NCBI GenBank assembly: GCA_002403905.1
Contig: DHIR01000271.1
Span: 1-10,142, forward strand
Direction: 5' to 3'
Length of the DNA stretch: 10,142 nucleotides
From: Mucilaginibacter sp. UBA4741
GTDB lineage: Bacteria; Bacteroidota; Bacteroidia; Sphingobacteriales; Sphingobacteriaceae
Shown here: one piece after another, positions 1-6,774 of the stretch
How positions within the stretch are numbered: the stretch's first letter is position 1
How the letters are laid out: each line of letters opens with the position of its first letter
Notes under the pieces: model-generated
The model's database searches: none
The model's input: the letters and a program-made list of their open reading frames with translations, nothing else
Told to the model about the DNA's origin: nothing
Made by a program: the position numbers and the translations under genes

Positions 1-4
1 TTTT

Positions 5-751
5 TTAATCGCACAACACGTTATCATTAGTATTTTTCATCGGGCCCATCTTCATAAAAAAGTCGTAGCCATCCGTAGTACCGGCATTAAAAGGTGTCCC
101 TCTGCGTTGGGTAGGTTTATCATCCTGACGGTTGGTAAAGCCTGGGTAAAACCCAAAGTTGGCTACTAAAAAGAAAGTACCGTTATGCCAGCCGTCATCT
201 CGCCATAAATCAGCAATGGGTGCCTGCGGCGATGCGGCTACCAAAGCTGGGTGGCGGCTTAATAAAGCCGTTGTGGTATAAAAGCCGGGATAAGATATTC
301 CCCACACTCCTACCTTGCCGTTGTTGGGTATGTTTTTTAGCAGCCAATCTATCGTATCATAGGTATCGGTGCCTTCGTCAACATCCCTATTGGTTTTATG
401 TGCTTCAAGTTCGGGGGTCATTTCTTCATAAATACCTTCACTCATCCAGCGGCCCCGCACATCCTGGTAAACAAAAATATAACCGTCATGTATAAACTTT
501 GGCGATGGGCCGATACTTGGTTTATAATCAGCCCCATAGGGCGCTACACTGTAACAGGTCCTATCCATCATAAACGGATATTTTTCAGACTGGTCGTTAG
601 GTATATATACCGATGTAAATAGCTTCTTGCCATCGCGCATGGGTATCTGGTACTCATGCTTGGTATAGTTGGCTTTAATGTAAGCGGCATCGTCCTGCGC
701 GCAAGCGGTTAAAGAGATTAGGCAGAATATCAAGAAGAACAGTTTTTTCAT
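5..751 (-). CDS. CocE/NonD family hydrolase (peptidase S15-like), truncated
   Basis: This is the N-terminal part of a secreted alpha/beta hydrolase of the CocE/NonD, X-Pro dipeptidyl-peptidase S15-like group, which cleaves esters or peptides. Numbered from the chosen Met at 751, a signal peptide covers residues 1-19 and ends in LTAC-AQ, which fits either a lipobox or an Ala-Gln type I site. The family motif YQDVRGRWMSEG follows near residues 95-106, and the nucleophile elbow GISYPG holds the expected catalytic Ser at about residue 153. The frame stops after 248 residues, whereas relatives run to roughly 600. The lid and C-terminal jelly-roll, with the catalytic Asp and His, are therefore absent from this frame. 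The stop is TAA followed by an A run at the very edge of the window. This could be a nonsense or frameshift mutation, or a homopolymer sequencing error. An upstream ATG at 778 would add nine residues but would put a non-hydrophobic stretch before the signal peptide. The family call is firm; whether the gene is intact is not known. Confidence 0.85.
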   Translation of the reverse strand: MKKLFFLIFCLISLTACAQDDAAYIKANYTKHEYQIPMRDGKKLFTSVYIPNDQSEKYPFMMDRTCYSVAPYGADYKPSIGPSPKFIHDGYIFVYQDVRGRWMSEGIYEEMTPELEAHKTNRDVDEGTDTYDTIDWLLKNIPNNGKVGVWGISYPGFYTTTALLSRHPALVAASPQAPIADLWRDDGWHNGTFFLVANFGFYPGFTNRQDDKPTQRRGTPFNAGTTDGYDFFMKMGPMKNTNDNVLCD

Positions 752-862
752 AAACCAATTTAAGCTCTGAAAATACATAAATAAAGCTAAAAAGGCTATT
801 TGGAGTACGTTTAAATACCCTAAAATACTTATAACCAGCCACTCTAAAAATATTTTTATTAA

Positions 863-898
863 TTGTAACTTTTTTGTTATGATTATGTTGTAACTTTA
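863..898 (+). promoter_or_regulatory. possible promoter or operator region with a direct repeat
   Basis: The decamer TTGTAACTTT occurs twice, at 863-872 and 888-897, exactly 25 bases apart, in the AT-rich gap between the divergent hydrolase and the 178-residue gene. Each copy contains TAACTTT, which matches the Bacteroidota -7 box TAnnTTTG except for the last base. The copy at 891-898 is well placed to drive the gene starting at 927. Upstream TTG triplets lie 14 or 25 bases away, and neither is ideal as a -33 element. The repeat could also be a tandem operator. Assignment is tentative. Confidence 0.3.
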
Positions 899-911
899 TA
901 ATACCAATTAG

Positions 912-919
912 TAAGGAGG
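912..919 (+). promoter_or_regulatory. strong Shine-Dalgarno ribosome binding site
   Basis: TAAGGAGG lies seven bases before the ATG at 927, which is canonical complementarity to the 3' end of 16S rRNA at near-ideal spacing. It fixes the start of the 178-residue gene. None of the other genes in the window has a comparable site. This is notable because Bacteroidota mRNAs generally lack Shine-Dalgarno sequences. Confidence 0.8.
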
Positions 920-926
920 TAGAATT

Positions 927-1463
927 ATGAAAAAAGCACTAATGTTATGTTTGTTGGCTTTTGGTATAACTGCGGCAAAAGCCCAATGCCCTATCAATGA
1001 TATTCTAACCACAAAAGATCCGCAAAACATAGCGAGTCTTATTGAAAACAACATAGATTGTATACGACAAGCACTGACTCAAAACCCGGATTATCAAACA
1101 TTTAGAGTTTATGTAGATTACTTGTATAACACATCAACACCGTGGATATACCACACTAACCTGCAAAAAGAGAAGCTGTTCGAGGATTTTTATAATACCT
1201 GGGGCGAAACTTATCCAACAATGAGTTCGACCACCCCGGTTAACCCTGATTTTTACGATGCTGTAAAAGCCATGGTAGCCACAGACCCTGCATTTTTTAC
1301 CCAGAAAAAAGAGACTAAGGTTCCAGTTAAATATCAACAATGGTTATATGTAAAAAACCTTGTAGCAAAATATGGCGAACGTAAGGTAGTAATTTTAGCA
1401 AATGCCACCGGCAAAATTGCCAACCTGGCAACAGCAAATTACAACGTATTTGTATCTAATTAA
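927..1463 (+). CDS. small secreted protein of unknown function
   Basis: I do not recognise this 178-residue protein. It begins with a clear Sec signal peptide (Lys-Lys, a hydrophobic core, then TAAKAQ near residues 15-20), so the mature protein of about 158 residues should be periplasmic or secreted. The residue pattern before Cys21 does not make a good lipobox. The mature part has only two cysteines, Cys21 and Cys45, which could form a disulfide. It is rich in aromatic residues and looks mostly alpha-helical, with no catalytic motif I can name. The start is secured by an AAGGAGG seven bases upstream. The gene stands alone between a divergent hydrolase and its own double terminator, so it is probably a monocistronic unit. 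It is visibly more AT-rich than ftsK or the hydrolase. It is a real gene by signal peptide, ribosome binding site and terminator; its role is unknown. Confidence 0.85.
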   Translation: MKKALMLCLLAFGITAAKAQCPINDILTTKDPQNIASLIENNIDCIRQALTQNPDYQTFRVYVDYLYNTSTPWIYHTNLQKEKLFEDFYNTWGETYPTMSSTTPVNPDFYDAVKAMVATDPAFFTQKKETKVPVKYQQWLYVKNLVAKYGERKVVILANATGKIANLATANYNVFVSN

Positions 1464-1470
1464 CCCCTAC

Positions 1471-1503
1471 ATCCGCCCGTGTAACAGCGGGTGGGTGGTT
1501 TTT
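1471..1503 (+). terminator. intrinsic terminator 1 of the 178-residue gene
   Basis: The hairpin pairs ATCCGCCCG (1471-1479) with CGGGTGGGT (1488-1496), nine pairs including two G-U, around an eight-base loop. A T run follows at 1499-1503. It lies seven bases after the TAA of the 178-residue gene, the expected position for a Rho-independent terminator. Confidence 0.75.
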
Positions 1504-1518
1504 AATATGTTGTTGGAG

Positions 1519-1550
1519 AAAGCGATGGCGTTATGCCTATCGCTTTTTTT
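1519..1550 (+). terminator. intrinsic terminator 2, tandem with the first
   Basis: AAAGCGAT (1519-1526) pairs perfectly with ATCGCTTT (1539-1546). GGC/GCC (1527-1529 and 1535-1537) extends the stem with one bulged T and a five-base loop. Seven T residues follow at 1544-1550. The geometry is that of a strong Rho-independent terminator on the plus strand, about 20 bases after the first one. The minus strand lacks a good T tract here, so it probably does not serve the ankyrin gene. Confidence 0.8.
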
Positions 1551-1571
1551 GTGGAGTGCGATTTGGCTTGT

Positions 1572-1637
1572 GGTGATTACTCACCCGATCATCGGTTCGC
1601 TCGATCACCTTCTCTTCTGCGAGCGGGAAAGAGGGTT
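1572..1637. repeat. structured intergenic element, possible degenerate repeat
   Basis: This stretch is full of short inverted repeats. GGTGA/TCACC pairs at 1572-1576 and 1581-1585. An alternative pairs GGTGAT (1572-1577) with ATCACC (1604-1609). CCGA/TCGG pairs at 1585-1588 and 1592-1595. An imperfect stem joins CTTCTCTTC with GAAAGAGGG around 1609-1635. It resembles the degenerate palindromic intergenic repeats I associate with Sphingobacteriaceae genomes, but I cannot confirm copies elsewhere. No coding potential is apparent between 1551 and 1668. Confidence 0.35.
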
Positions 1638-1668
1638 GGTAGCATTTATAATAGATAGCTTTTTTGCT

Positions 1669-2316
1669 TTAAGCTAAAATCTCTGCTATATCATCAAAAC
1701 CTTTTTCGCGGGCCAGGTCGGCGGGTAGTTTTCCGCCTTCCATGCGGGCATTAACTTCGGCACCGTTTTCTAAAAGCAGGATCAATAATTCTAAATTACC
1801 TGTTTGTGCAGCAGAGTGTAGCGGTGTTGAGCTGGCTTGTTGTTTTACATTTACCTGCGCGCCATTATCAACCAGCATACGGGCGATATTGGTATAATTA
1901 CCTGCCGCCGCCGAGTGCAGCGGGAACACATTAAAACCATTGTTTGATGGCAGGTTAACATCGGCACCTTTTAAAACCAGGTAGCGGGCAACTTCAGATT
2001 GGCCAAAATAGCAAGCCAGGCCAAGCGGTGTGAAGCCATCATCGGCATATAAATTTACCGCATCGGGGTGGTTAAAAACAATATGGGCAACCACATCAAA
2101 CTTACCTGCTGCCGATGCTTCAAACAGATCAATCTCTTCAACAAACTTTAAAAGCAGTTTGGTAACCTCGGGCTTTTTATAGTAGCATGATAACATTAAC
2201 GGCGAAACCTTATGGCTGGTAATTTGAGTCGCCAGCGCCGGGTTTTGCGTTAACAGGTTATTAAGGCCCGGTAAATCAGCTTCGGTGATATATTGCTCCA
2301 GTAGTTCTACGCTCAT
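1669..2316 (-). CDS. ankyrin-repeat protein
   Basis: This 215-residue protein is built almost wholly of ankyrin repeats, helix-turn-helix units that mediate protein-protein contacts. Canonical units with TPLxxAAxxG-type helices and a GAxVN loop lie at about residues 93-125 (DGFTPLGLACYFGQ then GADVN), 127-160 (PLHSAAAGN then GAQVN) and 161-193 (STPLHSAAQTGN then GAEVN). More degenerate repeats lie at 36-64 and 65-92, and a C-terminal cap at 194-215. There is no signal peptide or membrane segment, so it should be cytoplasmic. The ATG at 2316 is chosen over an in-frame TTG nine bases upstream. It is divergent from ftsK across 92 bases. The partner is unknown, and nothing in the sequence links it functionally to ftsK. 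A weak -7-like TAATATTG sits almost on the start codon. Confidence 0.9.
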   Translation of the reverse strand: MSVELLEQYITEADLPGLNNLLTQNPALATQITSHKVSPLMLSCYYKKPEVTKLLLKFVEEIDLFEASAAGKFDVVAHIVFNHPDAVNLYADDGFTPLGLACYFGQSEVARYLVLKGADVNLPSNNGFNVFPLHSAAAGNYTNIARMLVDNGAQVNVKQQASSTPLHSAAQTGNLELLILLLENGAEVNARMEGGKLPADLAREKGFDDIAEILA

Positions 2317-2358
2317 TATTGTCAATATTACTAAAAAATTAAAAATTACTGCGCATAG

Positions 2359-2385
2359 TTGTTTAATCTATTAACTTTATATTTG
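2359..2385 (+). promoter_or_regulatory. predicted Bacteroidota-type promoter of ftsK
   Basis: TATATTTG at 2378-2385 is a perfect match to the -7 consensus TAnnTTTG of Bacteroidota primary sigma factors. A TTG at 2359-2361 lies 16 bases upstream and can act as the -33 element, slightly closer than usual. Transcription would begin near 2390, giving a short leader before the ATG at 2409. Confidence 0.6.
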
Positions 2386-2408
2386 CACATACTTCTGTTA
2401 CATAAGGG

Positions 2409-4943
2409 ATGCCGGTAAAGGGAAATCAGTTTAGATCAAATAGTTTTAAAGAGGAAAATCTTCCTCGTCAATCTTCAGAAAAAGGCTCGAGGGAACGCCC
2501 CGTAAGGCCAAAAGTTGAACGGATGCCGGTTTTTGACCTGCAGGATGGCCGCGTTGTAAAAATACTGGGGCTGTTTTTTCTTATACTTTCGGTTTTCTTC
2601 GCCATAGCTTTTACCTCGTACCTGTTTACCTGGCAGCAAGATCAAAGTTATGTATCGGCAGCAAACGGCGGCTGGGGCAACTTGTTTAAAACCCAGCAAG
2701 AGTTAATTGCAAATGGCATTAAAAACCCGGTGGTTGAGAACTGGCTGGGCAAATTTGGCGCGTTGCTATCTAACCAGTTTATATTTCAGTGGTTTGGCAT
2801 AGCTTCCTTTATTTTTGTATTTGTTTTCTTCGTGATAGGCTATCGTTTGCTGTTTAAAGTAAAGCTGTATTCGGTTGCAAAAACTTTGGGGTATGCTTTC
2901 TTTGGATTGGTATTTATATCAATAGCGATTGGTTTTGTACATGCTTTTATTATTGACTATCCGCATTTTTTAGAAGGCGAATTTGGCTATTGGAGCAATC
3001 GCTTATTGGATGCGCAGATAGGACAGGCCGGCATTGGTGGTATATTAATATTCGCGGCACTAACTGTATTGATCATTGCTTATAATATCGATTTTAAAAT
3101 CCCTAAACGCGAACGCAAAGAAGCAATTGCTGACGGCTCAATGGACGGTTTTATGCCTGAGTCGATTGATTTGGTTGACGAAGAAATATCGCACCCTGTC
3201 GAGTGGCCAAAGGGCAATAACACCATGAAACCCGAGGCGTTTACGCACCAGCCATTGGTACAGGAAGAACCTCATTTTCATGAAACTGTAGTACTAACGC
3301 CCGATAATGAAAACGTTGATCCTGATCTGGGCGAGGATATTCCACTAACATTGGAAACCGAGCGCCCTAACCCGATCCTTAACGTCGAAAAATCAGACGA
3401 TGAAAAGGCCAGGAAATTGGTTGAACAATATGGCACTTATGACCATACCCTTGACCTCCCATCGTACAAATACCCTACCCTTGATCTGTTAGAGAATTAT
3501 GGTACAGGTAAGATAGCCGTAAACTCTGACGAACTGGAAGCCAACAAAAACAAAATTGTTGAAACGCTTAATCATTATAACATAGAGATAGACAAGATAA
3601 AAGCCACCATCGGCCCAACAGTAACCCTGTATGAAATTATACCTGCGCCGGGTGTGCGGATCTCTAAAATCAAGAATTTAGAGGATGATATTGCCTTGAG
3701 CTTAGCTGCCTTGGGTATCCGTATCATTGCTCCTATGCCGGGTAAGGGTACCATTGGTATTGAAGTGCCAAATCAGAACCCGGAAATGGTTTCTATGCGG
3801 TCTATTTTGGCAACCGAAAAGTTTCAGAACACCACCATGGACCTGCCTATCGCTTTAGGTAAGACCATATCAAACGAAGTATTTATTGCTGATTTGGCTA
3901 AGATGCCTCACCTTTTGGTTGCGGGTGCTACCGGCCAGGGTAAATCGGTTGGTATTAATGCCATCTTGGTGTCGCTGTTATATAAGAAACACCCTTCAGA
4001 ATTAAAGTTTGTGTTAGTCGACCCTAAAAAGGTGGAGCTAACGTTATTCCGCAAAATAGAGCGCCACTTCCTTGCTAAATTGCCTGATGAAGCTGACGCG
4101 ATCATAACCGATACCAAGAAAGTGGTTAATACGCTTAACTCGCTTTGTATTGAAATGGACCAGCGTTATGATCTGCTGAAAGACGCACAGGTACGTAATC
4201 TAAAAGAGTATAACGCCAAATTCACCAACCGTAAAATAGCCGACCCGGAGAAACACCGCTACCTGCCATTTATTGTGTTAGTGATTGATGAGTTTGCCGA
4301 TTTAATGATGACAGCAGGCAAAGAAGTAGAGCAACCAATAGCACGTATAGCGCAGTTGGCGCGTGCGGTGGGTATCCATTTGGTTATTGCTACGCAAAGG
4401 CCATCGGTTAATATTATTACGGGTACTATTAAGGCCAACTTCCCATCAAGGCTGGCGTTTAGGGTATTATCTAAGATAGACTCACGTACCATATTGGATG
4501 CCGGCGGTGCCGACCAGTTAATTGGCCGTGGGGATATGCTGTTCTCGACAGGCAGTGATCTGATCCGCCTGCAATGCGCATTTGTGGATACGCCGGAGGT
4601 TGAACGGATATCAGACTTTATTGGTAACCAGCGCGGCTACCCTACTGCCATGCTATTGCCGGAGTATGTAGGCGAAGGCGAAAGCAGCAGCAGCAAAGAG
4701 TTTAACCCGGACGACCGCGACCCAATGTTTGAAGAAGCAGCCCGCCTGATAGTAATGCACCAGCAAGGCTCGACCTCATTGATACAACGCAAGCTAAAAC
4801 TGGGCTATAACCGTGCAGGCCGCATTATTGACCAATTGGAATCCGCAGGGATAGTTGGCCCATTTGAGGGCAGCAAAGCCCGCGAGGTGCTGTATCCGGA
4901 TGAGTATTCGTTGTTACAATACTTGGAGACACTGGATAAATAA
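2409..4943 (+). CDS. ftsK: DNA translocase FtsK (FtsK/SpoIIIE family)
   Basis: FtsK is a septum-anchored hexameric motor that pumps double-stranded DNA, and in well-studied bacteria it directs chromosome dimer resolution and segregation at division. The 844 residues follow the usual order. A basic N-terminal tail (about 1-45) precedes four membrane segments near 50-72, 122-147, 157-182 and 206-227. A short acidic linker runs from about 235 to 340, much shorter than the E. coli linker. The alpha/beta motor follows, with Walker A GATGQGKS at 506-513 and Walker B LVIDEFAD around Asp627-Glu628. The C-terminal gamma winged-helix domain covers about 771-844 (FEEAARLI, GSTSLIQRKLKLGYNRAGRI), which normally reads KOPS-type DNA signals. 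All key motifs are intact. The ATG at 2409 has no proper ribosome binding site, since AAGGG directly abuts it. A promoter box lies just upstream and lolA follows after 70 bases. Confidence 0.97.
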   Translation: MPVKGNQFRSNSFKEENLPRQSSEKGSRERPVRPKVERMPVFDLQDGRVVKILGLFFLILSVFFAIAFTSYLFTWQQDQSYVSAANGGWGNLFKTQQELIANGIKNPVVENWLGKFGALLSNQFIFQWFGIASFIFVFVFFVIGYRLLFKVKLYSVAKTLGYAFFGLVFISIAIGFVHAFIIDYPHFLEGEFGYWSNRLLDAQIGQAGIGGILIFAALTVLIIAYNIDFKIPKRERKEAIADGSMDGFMPESIDLVDEEISHPVEWPKGNNTMKPEAFTHQPLVQEEPHFHETVVLTPDNENVDPDLGEDIPLTLETERPNPILNVEKSDDEKARKLVEQYGTYDHTLDLPSYKYPTLDLLENYGTGKIAVNSDELEANKNKIVETLNHYNIEIDKIKATIGPTVTLYEIIPAPGVRISKIKNLEDDIALSLAALGIRIIAPMPGKGTIGIEVPNQNPEMVSMRSILATEKFQNTTMDLPIALGKTISNEVFIADLAKMPHLLVAGATGQGKSVGINAILVSLLYKKHPSELKFVLVDPKKVELTLFRKIERHFLAKLPDEADAIITDTKKVVNTLNSLCIEMDQRYDLLKDAQVRNLKEYNAKFTNRKIADPEKHRYLPFIVLVIDEFADLMMTAGKEVEQPIARIAQLARAVGIHLVIATQRPSVNIITGTIKANFPSRLAFRVLSKIDSRTILDAGGADQLIGRGDMLFSTGSDLIRLQCAFVDTPEVERISDFIGNQRGYPTAMLLPEYVGEGESSSSKEFNPDDRDPMFEEAARLIVMHQQGSTSLIQRKLKLGYNRAGRIIDQLESAGIVGPFEGSKAREVLYPDEYSLLQYLETLDK

Positions 4944-4955
4944 AAACACAAAGTT

Positions 4956-4978
4956 CCCCCTTCAGGGGGCGGAGGGGG
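4956..4978. repeat. C/G-run palindrome between ftsK and lolA
   Basis: CCCCC (4956-4960) can pair with GGGGG (4965-4969) around a TTCA loop, or alternatively with a second GGGGG at 4974-4978. No T tract follows, so it is a poor intrinsic terminator. I recall similar C-run, TTCA, G-run motifs as common intergenic repeats in Sphingobacteriaceae, which was not checked. In the ftsK-lolA transcript it could stabilise RNA or attenuate transcription. Confidence 0.5.
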
Positions 4979-5013
4979 CTAAACGTTCCTTCTAATTAAC
5001 AGTCTGATACTTT

Positions 5014-5685
5014 ATGAAAAAGCTACTTCTATATATCCTACTAACTATACCAACACTTAACGCCATAGCCCAAAAAGACGCGCAGGCTAAAGTTATATTA
5101 AACAGGGTAAGTCAGAGATACCGGTCGTACCCGGTTATAAAGAGTGATTTTAGTATCCTGGTTGATAACCCGCAGGCCGGCGTTAAAGAAACCCGTAACG
5201 GCACGCTGATAACCCAGCCCAAAAGCAATAAGTTTAAAGTAAGCCTTTATAACAACAACCCTGAGCCCGAGGTTGAGCAGGAAATAATAAGCGATGGCAA
5301 AAGCCAATGGACCTACCTAAAACAAGATAAAGAAGTCCAGCTAAGCAATGTAGATAACAGCAGCGAGAGCTTTAACCCCGCGCAGCTTTTCACCATGTAT
5401 GAGCATGGCTACAAATACCTATACACCGGCGACCAAAAAATAGCCGGCAAAACCTACCAGTCTGTAGACCTTACGCCCGAGGACGACAAAAAGCAATTCT
5501 TTAAAATACGCCTGTTGATTGACAAGGTTAAGAAACAAATTTATAGCGCCCTTATATTTGATAAAGGCGGCAGCAAATACACCTATACCGTACGCAGCTT
5601 TATAACCAACGCGCAAGTGCCCACTAATACTTTTACGTTTGATACCAAAGCGCATCCCGGTGTGGAGGTGGTGAATTTGAAGTAG
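5014..5685 (+). CDS. lolA: LolA-like outer-membrane lipoprotein carrier protein
   Basis: LolA proteins carry lipoproteins across the periplasm from the LolCDE exporter to the outer membrane. This 223-residue protein has a Sec signal peptide (residues 1-20, ending NAIAQ). The LolA-type half-barrel pattern follows: an amphipathic helix with ILNRVSQRY at about 28-36, then alternating strands including DFSILV, GTLITQ, KFKVSLYN, EQEIISDGKSQWTYL at 88-102, and a later strand pair near 150-190 (TYQSVDLTPED, FFKIRLLID). The length is near the family norm. The gene follows ftsK by 70 bases with no clear terminator between them, so the two are probably cotranscribed. E. coli also has lolA right after ftsK, which supports the call. 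No Shine-Dalgarno precedes the ATG. The symbol is used by family; it could be a paralogue serving another amphiphilic cargo. Confidence 0.85.
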   Translation: MKKLLLYILLTIPTLNAIAQKDAQAKVILNRVSQRYRSYPVIKSDFSILVDNPQAGVKETRNGTLITQPKSNKFKVSLYNNNPEPEVEQEIISDGKSQWTYLKQDKEVQLSNVDNSSESFNPAQLFTMYEHGYKYLYTGDQKIAGKTYQSVDLTPEDDKKQFFKIRLLIDKVKKQIYSALIFDKGGSKYTYTVRSFITNAQVPTNTFTFDTKAHPGVEVVNLK

Positions 5686-5708
5686 GCTGCCGCTGCAACA
5701 CCCATTTT

Positions 5709-5719
5709 GTCATTTCGAG
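5709..5719. repeat. possible fragment of a dispersed intergenic repeat
   Basis: GTCATTTCGAG sits in the 104-base gap after lolA. I associate TGTCATTTCGAG followed by a palindromic arm with a common dispersed repeat in Bacteroidota genomes. Here the palindrome is missing (TTGAAAC follows), so it would be a decayed fragment. This rests on memory only. No promoter box matching TAnnTTTG is evident in this gap. Confidence 0.25.
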
Positions 5720-5789
5720 TTGAAACATTATTTTGATTTACAACCATTTATCGCCAATTTAGTAGTACCAATTTAAACCTTGCGGTGCT

Positions 5790-6713
5790 ATGAAGAAATT
5801 ACTCTTGCTGATATGCCTCCTATTTTGCACATCGTTAATCTATGCTAATAAAATTGATAGTCTAACTGACAAAGACCAAGTAGCAAAATTTATTAGCCCG
5901 CTCATTGTTCAGTTTACCTATCGTGGGGCGGATAAAAAATGGGAAATAAACAGTTGGCAAAAATTAGATCTGAATAATGACGGGTTAACAGATTTGATAG
6001 CTACAGAAGGTACTCCCGGATCAACCGGGAAGTTGAATCTTATAGCTATTGATCTGAGTAATGGCAATTTTCAACTAATCAAAATTGCCAGTGGAGAGGA
6101 GTCTATCGAACTTAAAAACAAGGAGGGTGTAGCGTTAGTCATATTTCATGGTTTTAGGGACAAATTGAATAGAAAACCTGATGAACCAAGAAAAACTTCG
6201 CGTACGGATACATTAATATATAAGTATGGCAATTTTGTGGAGCTAAATACTGAGCCTGATCATTATGAAATTGACTCTATAACATTTAGCTTACTTTGGG
6301 GTTGGTATGGCAGCCAAGACACCCCGCCTAAAGACCCCCATCGTGACAGAGTTATTGAAATAGACCATTCAGGCAATACTACATTAACTAATAATAAAGA
6401 CTGGGTGTATTATATACTAGCCAAGGGTCAACAAAAACCACGCAACCCAAGCACAACAGAAGGGGTTTTTAATACTACGATAAAAAAGGCTGACCTTGAA
6501 GAAATTTACAACCTTATTGACTATATAAGCATTAAAAAATTAAATGAGCGGTACACAATTCATGTTACCGACATGGAAAGTAACTATATACGTGTGAAGT
6601 TTAGTGACGGCTCCATTAAATATATTGCGGATTACGGCGGTCAGGGTACCTGGGGATTGCGAAATCTTTTTTCGAAGTTTTATGCATTAATCAAAAATCA
6701 GGATTGGAAATAA
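5790..6713 (+). CDS. secreted protein of unknown function with DUF6438-like C-terminus
   Basis: I cannot assign a function to this 307-residue protein. A Sec signal peptide covers about residues 1-19 (MKKLLLLICLLF to IYAN). The N-terminal half contains LDLNNDGLTDLIATEG at 59-74, an aspartate-rich D-x-N-x-D-G loop of the EF-hand or FG-GAP/VCBS type that commonly binds calcium, here with Asp60, Asn62 and Asp64. The C-terminal half (about 165-300) resembles the DUF6438 pattern: a first strand pair, then GVFNTTIKKADLEEIYNLID, a Tyr-Thr-x-His-Val-Thr-Asp segment at 255-261, and a strand pair ending in IKYIADYGG (276-284) before a final helix. The protein is AT-rich and polar, and probably periplasmic or cell-surface. 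It starts 104 bases after lolA and may use its own promoter or read-through. The domain match is from memory of the family pattern. Confidence 0.8.
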   Translation: MKKLLLLICLLFCTSLIYANKIDSLTDKDQVAKFISPLIVQFTYRGADKKWEINSWQKLDLNNDGLTDLIATEGTPGSTGKLNLIAIDLSNGNFQLIKIASGEESIELKNKEGVALVIFHGFRDKLNRKPDEPRKTSRTDTLIYKYGNFVELNTEPDHYEIDSITFSLLWGWYGSQDTPPKDPHRDRVIEIDHSGNTTLTNNKDWVYYILAKGQQKPRNPSTTEGVFNTTIKKADLEEIYNLIDYISIKKLNERYTIHVTDMESNYIRVKFSDGSIKYIADYGGQGTWGLRNLFSKFYALIKNQDWK

Positions 6714-6762
6714 CTCACCCACCTATTTTCACCTTTCCTCTTTTTCCTTTCTGCATTATGCT

Positions 6763-6770
6763 TACTTTTG
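6763..6770 (+). promoter_or_regulatory. predicted -7 promoter box for the 90-residue gene
   Basis: TACTTTTG matches TAnnTTTG perfectly and ends only four bases before the ATG at 6775. Transcription would then start at or within a base or two of the start codon, giving an essentially leaderless mRNA. No TTG occurs 17-23 bases upstream; that region is a 21-base pure pyrimidine tract (6732-6752). It is a plausible but incomplete promoter. Confidence 0.4.
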
Positions 6771-6774
6771 GATA

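Noticed and set aside
220..622. Two plus-strand open frames of 74-91 codons opposite the hydrolase gene
   Set aside because: They lie antisense to a clearly conserved family sequence, are rich in Cys, His and Trp without domain pattern, and have no ribosome binding site or promoter. They are shadows of the real gene.
752..778. Upstream ATG at 778 for the CocE-like gene
   Set aside because: It would place nine residues (MYFQSLNWF) before a typical MKK signal peptide start, so the Met at 751 is more natural.
841..900. AT-rich block considered as a replication origin or iteron array
   Set aside because: There are only two repeat copies, no DnaA-box cluster, no replication genes nearby, and it is an ordinary divergent promoter region.
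1402..1677. Plus-strand open frame of 91 codons running over the terminators
   Set aside because: It starts inside the 178-residue gene in another frame and reads through two intrinsic terminators and the hairpin spacer. The translation looks like non-coding sequence.
2317..2325. TTG start for the ankyrin gene, nine bases upstream of the ATG
   Set aside because: It adds only three residues, has no ribosome binding site, and an ATG at 2316 is available.
3908..4492. Minus-strand open frames within the FtsK motor domain
   Set aside because: They are the antisense of conserved Walker motifs and carry no recognisable protein features.
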